Assembly (NCBI GenBank): GCA_964592645.1
Contig: CAZQFV010000024.1
Coordinates: 1 to 56,996, forward strand
DNA length: 56,996 nucleotides
Direction of reading: 5' to 3'
Source of the DNA: CAZQFV01 sp964592645
GTDB lineage: Bacteria > Chloroflexota > Chloroflexia > DTKN01
How positions within the stretch are numbered: the stretch's first letter is position 1; the number at the start of each line of letters is the position of its first letter. This document shows, in pieces, positions 1-7,760 of the stretch. Made by a program: the position numbers and the translations under genes. The notes under the pieces were generated by a model that saw only the letters and a program-made list of their open reading frames with translations, was not told the origin of the DNA and did no database searches.

Positions 1-32
1 CCCCGTTTTTCAGGTTTCTACGAAGCCCGCCG

Positions 33-88
33 GCTCTTTTTCAGCATCTTTTTCTGCAGGGGTATATCCCCAGCGTGAAACGCTCACG
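33..88 (+). repeat. left copy of 56-bp inverted terminal repeat
   Basis: The segment matches the reverse complement of 56941-56996 at 54 of 56 positions. It contains two small hairpins: GGGGTATATCCCC and AGCGTGAAACGCT. It is intergenic and just upstream of the first promoter. The likeliest reading is a dispersed multicopy repeat at which assembly broke, rather than the ends of a transposon spanning the window. Confidence 0.85.
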
Positions 89-102
89 AATCGGCTGCGG
101 TG

Positions 103-131
103 TTGAACTCTGCCGCCAACTATGGTATGAT
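103..131 (+). promoter_or_regulatory. sigma-70-like promoter for the C69-like gene
   Basis: TTGAAC at 103-108 and TATGAT at 126-131 are separated by 17 bp. They sit about 75 bp upstream of the ATG at 206. Confidence 0.65.
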
Positions 132-205
132 GCCGACAGAAGATGGCGGGCAGCTCTTCGGAAGCATTGTCGAGGCGTTCGCGTCGTCTGTCCGCGGGGT
201 AGACA

Positions 206-730
206 ATGTGCGACACCATCGTCGCCCTGGGCAACAGCACCGTCGACGGCATCGCCCTCCTGGCCACGAACAGCGACCGCGAGCCCAACGAGGGACAGCA
301 CCTGGCCTCCTTCCCCCCCGCGCGGCACGCGCCCGGGGAAAGGGTACGCTGCACCTACATCGAGATCCCCCAGGTCGCAGAGACCTACGCCGTCCTCCTG
401 AGCAAGCCCTTCTGGATGTGGGGCTGCGAGATGGGGCTGAACGAGCATGGGGTGGTGATAGGCAACTCCGAGTTCCAGCGCGAGGCCGCCGACCTGTCCA
501 CCCGGTATGCCGACGCCCCCCGGGAGGAGCGAAAAGCCGCGCTGGCCGCCTTCACGGCCGAGTGCTTCGCCCGGTCCGCCGACAAAACCCGGCAATGGAC
601 AGAGCAGGTGCAGGCGGCTCCGCGCGGCCGGCCGCTGTCCCCCTTCTACCGCATGGCGTGGGAGCGTTTCAACCGCGCCGCAGGGATGCCCCGGGCAGGG
701 CAGCTCGGAATGACCGTGCAGGAGAGCTGA
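206..730 (+). CDS. secernin/peptidase C69-like protein, internally shortened (possible pseudogene)
   Basis: The protein opens MCDTIVALGNSTVDG and continues with NSDREPNEGQ, the signature start of C69/secernin N-terminal-nucleophile hydrolases, in which Cys2 becomes the catalytic residue. WMWGCEMGLNEHGVVIGN at about residues 71-88 also fits the family. From about residue 95 the sequence resembles the C-terminal end of the family (AFTAECFARSADKTRQW, then FYRMAWERFNRAAG). Full-length members have about 350-450 residues; this one has 174, so about 200 residues of the middle appear to be missing in frame. A 17-bp-spaced promoter lies upstream and the acyltransferase gene starts 4 nt after the stop. 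Whether the product is active is unknown. The family call is fairly secure; the deletion is inferred from remembered family structure. Confidence 0.7.
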   Translation: MCDTIVALGNSTVDGIALLATNSDREPNEGQHLASFPPARHAPGERVRCTYIEIPQVAETYAVLLSKPFWMWGCEMGLNEHGVVIGNSEFQREAADLSTRYADAPREERKAALAAFTAECFARSADKTRQWTEQVQAAPRGRPLSPFYRMAWERFNRAAGMPRAGQLGMTVQES

Positions 731-734
731 AACG

Positions 735-1421
735 ATGGGCGATTCTCTCTATCGGACGATCCGCCTGCTGCGTTTCCCCTTCGCCTACCGCTGTGTCGGG
801 CTGGAGAACATCCAGGACGGCCGGCCGGGCATCTATGTCGCCAACCACATGGACAGCGTCGGCCCGATCGAGATGGTCCTGTCGGTGCCGGTGCGCTTTC
901 ACCCCTGGATCGTCGCCGAGATGACGGACCCCCGGCGCGCCCCGCGCTACCTGCTCGACGACTTTGTCGCCCCCACCTGGCACCTGCGGGGGCGCTTGGG
1001 CCTGGCCGTAGCCACCGCCCTCTCGCGGATCACCGTGGGCATGCTCCGCGGGCTGGGCTGCATTCCGGTGGACCGCCGCCGGCACCGCTACATGGGGGCG
1101 TTTCGGCGCAGCCTGGAGCTGCTGCAGGCCGGCCGCAGTCTGCTCATCTTTCCCGAGGATCCCCAGGGGCCGGCCGATCCGCAGACGCGGATGCGGCCCT
1201 TTATGGCCGGGTTCCTCCTGCTCTGCCCACAATACGAGCGCGCCGCCGGCCGGCCGCTGCCCCTATACCCGGCGGCCGTGCACCGCGGGCAGCGCGTCGT
1301 CTCCATCGGAGCGCCCCTCTTTTACGCGTCGGAAGGCAAACCGTGGCGTGCCGAGGTGGAGCAGGCCCGCGACCAGGTGCAGGCGGCGGTGGATAGATTA
1401 TACCGGCAGTTGGAAGGCTGA
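735..1421 (+). CDS. PlsC-like phospholipid/glycerol acyltransferase
   Basis: This 228-aa protein has acyltransferase blocks in the usual order: block I (YVANHMDSVGPIEM, about residues 34-47), block II (LGCIPVDRRR), block III (LLIFPEDPQGP) and block IV (PLPLYPAAV). These enzymes move an acyl chain onto lysophosphatidate or a similar acceptor at the inner membrane. One oddity is that the classical HX4D of block I reads H-M-D-S-V-G here, so Asp is not at the canonical position, although an Asp lies two residues after the His. It starts 4 nt after the C69-like stop and is probably co-transcribed with it. The substrate cannot be told from sequence. Confidence 0.75.
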   Translation: MGDSLYRTIRLLRFPFAYRCVGLENIQDGRPGIYVANHMDSVGPIEMVLSVPVRFHPWIVAEMTDPRRAPRYLLDDFVAPTWHLRGRLGLAVATALSRITVGMLRGLGCIPVDRRRHRYMGAFRRSLELLQAGRSLLIFPEDPQGPADPQTRMRPFMAGFLLLCPQYERAAGRPLPLYPAAVHRGQRVVSIGAPLFYASEGKPWRAEVEQARDQVQAAVDRLYRQLEG

Positions 1422-1450
1422 GAAGGTCCGGGCAACGACATTCGGGGAAA

Positions 1451-2407
1451 TCACTGGGCAGAAGCCTCCACGTTCCCGCCACTGAGGATCACGGCCAAGT
1501 TCTGCCCCGGGCCGGCCGCACGGCCGGACAGCAGCGCCGCCAGCCCCACGGCGCCCCCTCCCTCCACCACCAGCCCGTGCTCCGCCCGCGCCCACTCCAT
1601 GGCCGCGGCGATCTCTTCCTCGCTCACCAGCAGCACATCGTCCAACAGGGCCTGCACCAGGCGGAAGGTGTAGCGGTTCTGGCGGCCGATGCCGCCGGCC
1701 AGGGCGTCGGCCAGCGTCGGCTCCTCCGGGAGGGCCAGGGGCCGGCCGGCCCGCAGGCTGGCATACATCACCGGGCCGCGCTCCATCGAAACGCCGAGGA
1801 CGCGGATGGCCGGGTCGGCCGCCTTCAGGGCCACGGCGATGCCCCCGCTGAGGCCGCCGCCGGAGAGGGGCACCAGGGCCGTATCCACCTCCGGCCAGTC
1901 CTCCAGCAGCTCCAGGCCGATCGTGCCCTGGCCGGCGATGACGTCGGGATGGTCGAAGGGGTCAACCCAGGCCGGGCCGCGCTCGCGCTGCAGGCGCGCG
2001 GCGTGGTCCTCGGCCTCGTCGTAGGAATCGCCGACGATCTCCAGTTGCGCTCCGAGCGCCCGGATGGCCTCCACCTTGACCATGGGCACGTTCCGCGAGA
2101 GGCAGATGACCGCCGGTATGCCCAGCCGGAGCGCGACATAGGCCACCGCCCGGCCGTGGTTGCCGCTGGACACGGCGACGACGCCGCGGGCGCGCTCCTC
2201 CGGGCCCAGGGAGAGGATACGGTTGGCGGCCCCGCGGACCTTGAAGGAGCCGGTCTCCTGCCGGTTCTCCAGCTTCAGGCGAACGGAGCAGCCGGTCAGG
2301 GCGGAAAGGGCCGGGGAGGGCAGCAGCGGCGTGCGCCGGGCGAAAGCGGCGATGCGTCGGCGGGCCAGGTAGATATCGCGCAGGGTAACGGGGACCGGGT
2401 TGTCCAT
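1451..2407 (-). CDS. threonine/serine dehydratase-like PLP enzyme (fold type II)
   Basis: This 318-aa protein has the fold-II PLP signatures: GSFKVRGAAN with the Schiff-base Lys at about residue 56, SSGNHGRA, a Gly-rich phosphate loop GGGLSGG, and a C-terminal VILSGGN. Family members deaminate L-threonine or L-serine to 2-oxo acids; relatives include serine racemase and the ectoine-pathway dehydratase EutB. There is no ACT regulatory domain, so it is the catabolic/short type rather than biosynthetic IlvA. ATG 2407 has GAGG 8 nt upstream; a GTG at 2434 in the same frame is possible. It is the last gene of the purine operon, about 60 nt after the AICAR formyltransferase stop, and may be a passenger. 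The exact substrate is uncertain. Confidence 0.75.
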   Translation of the reverse strand: MDNPVPVTLRDIYLARRRIAAFARRTPLLPSPALSALTGCSVRLKLENRQETGSFKVRGAANRILSLGPEERARGVVAVSSGNHGRAVAYVALRLGIPAVICLSRNVPMVKVEAIRALGAQLEIVGDSYDEAEDHAARLQRERGPAWVDPFDHPDVIAGQGTIGLELLEDWPEVDTALVPLSGGGLSGGIAVALKAADPAIRVLGVSMERGPVMYASLRAGRPLALPEEPTLADALAGGIGRQNRYTFRLVQALLDDVLLVSEEEIAAAMEWARAEHGLVVEGGGAVGLAALLSGRAAGPGQNLAVILSGGNVEASAQ

Positions 2408-2466
2408 CGCGTGGGCCTCGCGGGCAGGAGCCACTCGGAAACCCCAACGACAGCCCTTCGGGGCCT

Positions 2467-3717
2467 CTAATGTTTGAAGCTCCGCTGCCCGGTAAAGACC
2501 ATCGTTGCGCCGTGCTCGTTGCAGGCCTGGATGACGTCGTGATCGTTCAGGGAGCCGCCGGGCTGGATAACGGCGCTGACGCCCTCACGCAGCCCCACCT
2601 CGACGCCGTCGCGGAAGGGGAAGAAGGCGTCGGAGACCATGGCCGCGCCGACTAGGCCGCCGCGCAGCGCCCGCACCTCCGCGGCGATGTCCTGGCGCAG
2701 CGCTTCGTCCCGCAAGCCGCCGTAGATAACCCCGTGGCGCTCAAAGGCCAGACGGTCACAGAGCTTACGATAGGCCTTGTCGCGGGCGATCTCGGCCACG
2801 CCCACGCGGTCCTGCTCCCCCGTGCCGATGCCCACGGTGGCCAGGTCCTTGACGTAGAGCACCGAGTTGCTGGTGACGCCGGCCTCCACCAGCCAGCCGA
2901 AGAGCATGTCCGCGTATTCCCGTTCTGTCGGCTCACGGGTGATGCGGTAGACCTGGCCCTGGTGGGTGACCTCGGCCAGCGAAAGGTCCTGCGGCCGGCG
3001 GGCCAGGGGTACAAAGGAGGTCTGGGCGATGATCGAGCCGTCGATCAGGCTCTTGAAATCCACGAAGCGCTCTCCGGACCATCCTGCCAGCCGAGCGATA
3101 TTGGCGATGCGCATGATGCGCAGGTTCTTGCGCCGGGCCAGGATGCCGACGGCGCCCTCCTCGAAGTCGGGGGCGACGACGACCTCGGCGTAGCGCTCGG
3201 CGATGGCCTCGGCGGTGGGCACGTCCAGGGGCCGGTTGAGGGCGATGCAGCCGCCAAAGGCCGCCACATGGTCGGCCAGGTCGGCCTTCAGGTACGCTTC
3301 AAGGATCGTGTCGGCCGATGCCACGCCGGAGGGGTTGTTGTGCTTCATGATGGCGCAGGCCGGATGGTCCATCAGGTAGCGCAGGATATTCAGGGCGTTG
3401 TCGGCGTCGGTCAGGTTGGTCTTGCCGGGGTGCTTGCCGAACTGCAGGAGCTCGGCATCCGCGACCAGGTAGCGCCCGGGAGCGATCGTCGTCACCTCGC
3501 CCAGGGCCAGGTTGCCGTTGACCAGCTTGTACAGCGCGGCCTCCTGGCCGGGGTTCTCCCCGTAGCGCAGCCCCTGGCGGACGTCGTCGACGATCCAGGT
3601 GACCTTCTCATAGAGGAGGGTAGTACGGCGGTCGTCCTGGACAAAGGCGATCTCCATACGGTCGGGAAAGTGATCGGCCATGATCGTGCGGTAGGCTTTC
3701 TTGAGATCCTCGGGCAT
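2467..3717 (-). CDS. purH: AICAR formyltransferase, stand-alone (C-terminal half of PurH)
   Basis: This enzyme transfers a formyl group from 10-formyl-THF to AICAR, giving FAICAR, the penultimate step to IMP. The 416-aa product has the AICARFT core: GLRYGENPGQEAALY, the catalytic Lys-His pair in MKHNNPSGVAS (about K125/H126), and the C-terminal SDAFFPFRDGVE and IQPGGSLNDHDVI. In most bacteria this domain is fused behind IMP cyclohydrolase; here it is a separate gene. ATG 3717 has AAGGAG 5-6 nt upstream, which decides the start. The frame stays open further upstream, but that extension is a shadow of the preceding gene. It is longer than the usual formyltransferase half, about 330 aa. Confidence 0.92.
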   Translation of the reverse strand: MPEDLKKAYRTIMADHFPDRMEIAFVQDDRRTTLLYEKVTWIVDDVRQGLRYGENPGQEAALYKLVNGNLALGEVTTIAPGRYLVADAELLQFGKHPGKTNLTDADNALNILRYLMDHPACAIMKHNNPSGVASADTILEAYLKADLADHVAAFGGCIALNRPLDVPTAEAIAERYAEVVVAPDFEEGAVGILARRKNLRIMRIANIARLAGWSGERFVDFKSLIDGSIIAQTSFVPLARRPQDLSLAEVTHQGQVYRITREPTEREYADMLFGWLVEAGVTSNSVLYVKDLATVGIGTGEQDRVGVAEIARDKAYRKLCDRLAFERHGVIYGGLRDEALRQDIAAEVRALRGGLVGAAMVSDAFFPFRDGVEVGLREGVSAVIQPGGSLNDHDVIQACNEHGATMVFTGQRSFKH

Positions 3718-3746
3718 TGGGTACTCCTTGGCCGCGGCCCAGGCGA

Positions 3747-4448
3747 CTACCGGCCGCCGCCCCTTGTCGATAGGGCATAGACGCCGGGCACGGCTCCGGT
3801 GTCCTGCCGGGCCAGAAAATCGCTGATCGCCGCGTCGTAAGCGGCGGTGTGGGCAAAGGCCTTGCGGGCCAGCTCGAAGCGGCGGGTGAGAGAAAGCCGG
3901 CCGCCGTTTTCCTTCAAGAAAGAAAGGAGGCCGGCGTAGTCGGCCGGATCGCAGACGGCGGCGACCCGCAGATAGTTCTTGGCCGCGGCGCGCAACATGC
4001 ACGGTCCGCCGATGTCGATATTCGCCCGCGCCTCCTCCACCGTCACCCCCTTCCGGGCTACCGTCGCCTGGAAGGGGTAGAGGTTGACCACCACCATATC
4101 GAGCGGGACGGCGCCGGTGCGCGCCAGGTCGGCCTGGTGCGCAGCGTTGTACGTCTCGGTGAGCAGTCCCAGGTAGATCTTGAAGTCGAGCGTCTTGACC
4201 AGCCCGCCCTGGGTTTCGGGCTGGCCGGTATAGTCTGCTGCCGACGTGAGGTGCCGGGCCGCCTGGTCTGCCCCCAGGATAGCGGCAATGGCGTCGAAGG
4301 TGCCCCCGGTGGAGTAAAAGTGGACCGCTGGGTTGACCTCCAGGAGGCCGGGGACGAGCAGCTCCAGGCCGGCCTTGTCCGAGACGCTGACCAGGACGCG
4401 CCGGATGGGAACCAGGTCGTCGATCTGGCGGACGATGTTGACGGGCAT
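3747..4448 (-). CDS. purH: IMP cyclohydrolase, stand-alone (N-terminal half of PurH)
   Basis: This enzyme closes FAICAR to IMP, the last step of the pathway. The 233-aa protein is an MGS-fold IMPCHase: RRVLVSVSDKAGLELLVPG, FYSTGGTFDAI, VKTLDFKIYLG, VVNLYPFQ and NIDIGGPCMLRAAAKN are all in their family order. It stops after LSTRGGGR where fused PurH proteins would continue into the formyltransferase domain. ATG 4448 has GGAGAG upstream. The formyltransferase gene follows after 29 nt with its own strong ribosome binding site, so the two halves are made as separate chains. Confidence 0.92.
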   Translation of the reverse strand: MPVNIVRQIDDLVPIRRVLVSVSDKAGLELLVPGLLEVNPAVHFYSTGGTFDAIAAILGADQAARHLTSAADYTGQPETQGGLVKTLDFKIYLGLLTETYNAAHQADLARTGAVPLDMVVVNLYPFQATVARKGVTVEEARANIDIGGPCMLRAAAKNYLRVAAVCDPADYAGLLSFLKENGGRLSLTRRFELARKAFAHTAAYDAAISDFLARQDTGAVPGVYALSTRGGGR

Positions 4449-4561
4449 ATCGCTCTCCTATAGGTTCGGTGGTGCGGAAACCGGCAAACAGGACAGAAAA
4501 GCGAAACGTGATGCGTAAAGGTGAGAACCCGTGAAGCGTGATGAACAAAGGGTAAATCGAG

Positions 4562-5161
4562 CTACCCGCGACACAGTATAGCGCACAACGTCGCTACGAG
4601 CAAGCGGTGCTCCACGGCGTGGATGCGCGCCTCCAGGTCGTCCACGGTGTCGTGCGGGTAGATCGGCACTGCCTCCTGGGCCAGGGCCGGCCCGACATCC
4701 ACCCCCTCGTCGGGCACCAGGTGGACCATCACCCCGGTGTGGGCGATTTCTCCGCGCCGAAAGGCCTCGTAGGCCCGCTGGATGGCGTGGGTGCCGGGAA
4801 AGGCGCCGGGCAGCGCCGGGTGCAGGTTGACGACGCGGTTGGGGAAATGGGACAGGAAGGCGTTCCCCAGCACGTGCATCCAACCGGCCAGGACGACCCA
4901 CTCCACGCCAAAGGCGCACAGGATGCCGGCCAGGTCGGCGTCGTAGTCGGCGCGCGGCCGGCCGGCCCGCGTGTAGGGGGCGAGGGGAAAGTAGATCACC
5001 GGCACGCCGGCCTGCGCCGCGCGCTGGATGCCGTAGGCCTCTTTGCGGTTGGAGACGACCAGGGCGATCTCCACGCCGGGGAGGTTCCCCTGGGCGAGCG
5101 CGTCAAGGACGGCCTGGAGGTTGGAGCCGTAGCCGGAGATGAGAACGGCAATGCGGGACAT
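4562..5161 (-). CDS. purN: phosphoribosylglycinamide formyltransferase 1 (GART)
   Basis: This 199-aa enzyme converts GAR plus 10-formyl-THF to FGAR. Visible family marks are ISGYGSNLQAVLDA at the N-terminus, the catalytic Asn/His segment RVVNLHPALPGAFPG, and the Asp-containing loop PDEGVDVGPALAQ. Length is normal. It lies directly after the purD-purM fusion, so the order D-M-N equals the domain order of the trifunctional eukaryotic GARS-AIRS-GART protein. The 113-nt gap to the next gene holds an imperfect direct repeat (GTGATG followed by an AAAGG run, twice). Confidence 0.95.
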   Translation of the reverse strand: MSRIAVLISGYGSNLQAVLDALAQGNLPGVEIALVVSNRKEAYGIQRAAQAGVPVIYFPLAPYTRAGRPRADYDADLAGILCAFGVEWVVLAGWMHVLGNAFLSHFPNRVVNLHPALPGAFPGTHAIQRAYEAFRRGEIAHTGVMVHLVPDEGVDVGPALAQEAVPIYPHDTVDDLEARIHAVEHRLLVATLCAILCRG

Positions 5162-5298
5162 ATCGTACCTCGGAGATAAACAGGTGTAAGCGGCTCACCG
5201 AACGACAACTTGCCCAAGATCCCTGCTCGTACCGGCCCCAATCAAAGGCCGCCGCCTCTTCCCGGTCCGGGTTGAGGAGCGACAAGCCATAGAAGCAC

Positions 5299-7746
5299 TC
5301 AGAACTGCACACGCGGTTCCGGGCCGGCCCACGGAACGACCTCCCCGATCACCAGGACCTCCGGGAGCGTCCGTTGGGCCAACTCGACGGCGTCGGGCGG
5401 GACGACCAGCACCATACCGATGCCCATATTGAACACCCGGTACATCTCCTGCTCGGCCACAGTGCCGCGTTCCTGGATCAGACGAAAGATAGGCGGCACC
5501 CGCCAGGCGGCGCGCTCCAGGCGCACGCCAACGCCATCCGGCAGGACACGCGGGATATTGCCGGGAAAGCCGCCCCCGGTGATGTGGGCCATGGCCTTGA
5601 CATGCACGCCGGCCGACCAGAGGGCCTCCAGCTCGCGCAGGTAGGCGCGGTGCGGCGTGAGCAAGACCTCGCCCAGCGGCCGGCCCAGTTCCGGCAGCAC
5701 CGTACCCCACCCCAGGTCGCCCAGGACGCGCCGGGCCAAGGAGTAGCCGTTGGTGTGCAGGCCGGAGGAGGGCAACCCCAGGCAGACGTCGCCCGGAACC
5801 ACGTCGCGCCCGTCGACAACGGCCTCGCGCGCCACCCAGCCGACCATCGTGCCGGCCAGGTCAAAGGCCCCCGGCACGTACACATCGGGCATCTCGGCCG
5901 TCTCCCCGCCCAGGAGGGCGCAGCCCACTTCCCGACAGGCGGCGGCGCAGCCCTCGACGATGGCCACCATCTGTTCGGGGTTCAGCCGGCCGGCGGCGAT
6001 ATAATCGAGGAAAAAGAGCGGCCGGCCGCCCTGCACCAGGATGTCGTCCACGCAGTGATTGACGATGTCGAACCCGACGGTATCGTAGCGGCCCATGGCG
6101 GCGACGATGAGCGTCTTGGTGCCGACGCCGTCGGTGGAGGCGACCAAGATCGGGGGGCTTTCGTGGCCCAGCCGGGTCATGTCAAACAGTCCGCCAAAGG
6201 CCCCGATGCCGGACAGGACGGCCGGGGAATAGGTGCCCGCAACAGACTGCCGCATCCGCACCTTGGCCGCGTCGGCGGCGGCGATGTCCACGCCGGCGGC
6301 GGCGTAGGCGGACCCGCCCTTCCTCGCCCCCTTGCCGGGCCGCGCCCCTGCCCCATCCATGCCCCCCTGCTGCCGGAGAGGCTGCGTCCCATTTTTGCGG
6401 GGGGGCCGGCCCCCACGCCCCCCCCGCCGGGGGCTTGCAGCCCCCGGCCCCCCGCACAGAGCCTCTCTCGAGTGCCGGCCAGAGATCGGCCCCGCACCAA
6501 TATCCGAGCGGTAATGAACACCCTCAAAGCAAACCCTATCCACAGCGGTATACACCGACCGGGCAGCAGCAGCCAAGGTTTCTCCCACAGCCGTCACGGC
6601 CAGGACGCGGCCGCCGGCGGTGAGGAGGCGGTCGCCGTCCCGTTTCGTACCGGCATGGAAGATGACGACATCGGGCAGAGATGCGGCCTCGTCCACCCCT
6701 GCGATCTCTGCCCCGGTCGGATAGGAACCGGGGTAGCCGGGCGCGGCCAGGACCACCGTCGCGGCGTGGGCCGGCCGCCAGCGCACCGCCGCTTGCCCCA
6801 GCCGGCCCTCCACGCAGGCCAGGAGGATGTCCAGGAGATCGCTTTCCAGCAGCGGCAGGAGCACCTGCGTCTCGGGGTCGCCGAATCGACAGTTGAACTC
6901 CAGGACGCGCGGGCCGGCCGCAGTGAGCATCAGTCCGGCGTAGAGGACGCCGACGTAGGGGCAGCCCCGGCGGCGCATCCCTGCTACGGCCGGCCGCAGC
7001 ACGCGCGCCACGACCTCCTCCACCAGGGCCGGCGGCAGGTGCGGCGAGGGGGCATAGCCGCCCATCCCGCCGGTGTTGGGGCCGGCGTCGCCGTCGCCGA
7101 CCCGTTTGTAATCGCGCGCCGGCAGCATGGGCACAACGGTCTGCCCGTCGCAAAAGGCCAGGAGGGAGGCCTCCTCCCCCACCAGGCACTCTTCGATCAG
7201 GACGGTATCGCCGGCCGGCCCGAAGAGGCGCTCGACCATGACCTGGTGCAGGGAGCGCTCGGCTTCGTCCAGGGTTGGGCAGACAAAGACGCCCTTGCCC
7301 GCCGCCAGGCCGTCGGCCTTGACGACGAGGGGAAATGGCTGCCCGCGCAGATAGGAGCGGGCAGCCTCGTAGTCGGAAAAGACGGCTGCCGGAGCCGTGG
7401 GGATGCCTTCCTCGACCATGAAGCGCTTGGCAAAGGCCTTGGAAGATTCCAGGCGGGCCGCCGCGGCGGCGGGACCAAAGGCGAAAAGGCCGGCCTCGAC
7501 AAAGACATCCACCAGGCCGGCGGCCAGCGGCGCTTCGGGTCCCACCACCGTCAAATCGATCTGGTGCTTTTGAGCAAAAGCCAGCAGCGCCGGGATGTTG
7601 TCCGCCGGGAGCGGCACGTTCTCACCGAGCGCGGCCGTGCCGCCGTTGCCGGGGGCGATGTACAGGCGGGTCACGCGGGGCGATTGAGCCGATTTCCAGG
7701 CCAGGGCATGCTCGCGCCCACCGGAGCCGATGACCAGGATGCGCAT
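5299..7746 (-). CDS. purD-purM: PurD-PurM fusion: GAR synthetase plus AIR synthetase
   Basis: A single 815-aa frame encodes two purine enzymes. Residues 1 to about 420 are PurD (ATP-grasp): MRILVIGSGGREHALAWK, VVKADGLAAGKGVFV, FNCRFGDPETQ, ending near CFEGVHYRSDIG. It joins phosphoribosylamine and glycine. Residues from about 475 are PurM (FGAM to AIR): AYAAAGVDIAAADAAK, ASTDGVGTKT, GGETAEMPDVY, HITGGGFPGNIPR. The ~60-residue linker is Gly/Arg/Pro-rich and is partly encoded by a palindromic GC element (6376-6467). ATG 7746 has AGGAGAGG just upstream. An in-frame ATG at 6360 behind a G-rich stretch could give a separate PurM by internal initiation. purN follows. Confidence 0.9.
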   Translation of the reverse strand: MRILVIGSGGREHALAWKSAQSPRVTRLYIAPGNGGTAALGENVPLPADNIPALLAFAQKHQIDLTVVGPEAPLAAGLVDVFVEAGLFAFGPAAAAARLESSKAFAKRFMVEEGIPTAPAAVFSDYEAARSYLRGQPFPLVVKADGLAAGKGVFVCPTLDEAERSLHQVMVERLFGPAGDTVLIEECLVGEEASLLAFCDGQTVVPMLPARDYKRVGDGDAGPNTGGMGGYAPSPHLPPALVEEVVARVLRPAVAGMRRRGCPYVGVLYAGLMLTAAGPRVLEFNCRFGDPETQVLLPLLESDLLDILLACVEGRLGQAAVRWRPAHAATVVLAAPGYPGSYPTGAEIAGVDEAASLPDVVIFHAGTKRDGDRLLTAGGRVLAVTAVGETLAAAARSVYTAVDRVCFEGVHYRSDIGAGPISGRHSREALCGGPGAASPRRGGRGGRPPRKNGTQPLRQQGGMDGAGARPGKGARKGGSAYAAAGVDIAAADAAKVRMRQSVAGTYSPAVLSGIGAFGGLFDMTRLGHESPPILVASTDGVGTKTLIVAAMGRYDTVGFDIVNHCVDDILVQGGRPLFFLDYIAAGRLNPEQMVAIVEGCAAACREVGCALLGGETAEMPDVYVPGAFDLAGTMVGWVAREAVVDGRDVVPGDVCLGLPSSGLHTNGYSLARRVLGDLGWGTVLPELGRPLGEVLLTPHRAYLRELEALWSAGVHVKAMAHITGGGFPGNIPRVLPDGVGVRLERAAWRVPPIFRLIQERGTVAEQEMYRVFNMGIGMVLVVPPDAVELAQRTLPEVLVIGEVVPWAGPEPRVQF
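6376..6467. repeat. ~92-bp GC-rich palindromic element inside the purD-purM reading frame
   Basis: The outer arms GAGAGGCT (6376-6383) and AGCCTCTC (6460-6467) are exact reverse complements. Inside lie long G/C blocks that also mirror each other imperfectly, and near the centre is CCGGGGGC-TTGCA-GCCCCCGG. The element adds about 31 codons to the linker between the two enzymes. It behaves like a palindromic element tolerated in a coding region. Confidence 0.65.
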
Positions 7747-7760
7747 GGCCTCTCCTCTAT

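Noticed and set aside
2467..4548. A 693-codon frame joining the AICAR formyltransferase to upstream sequence
   Set aside because: Its first ~270 codons are an out-of-frame reading of the cyclohydrolase gene, and the formyltransferase has its own ribosome binding site at ATG 3717.
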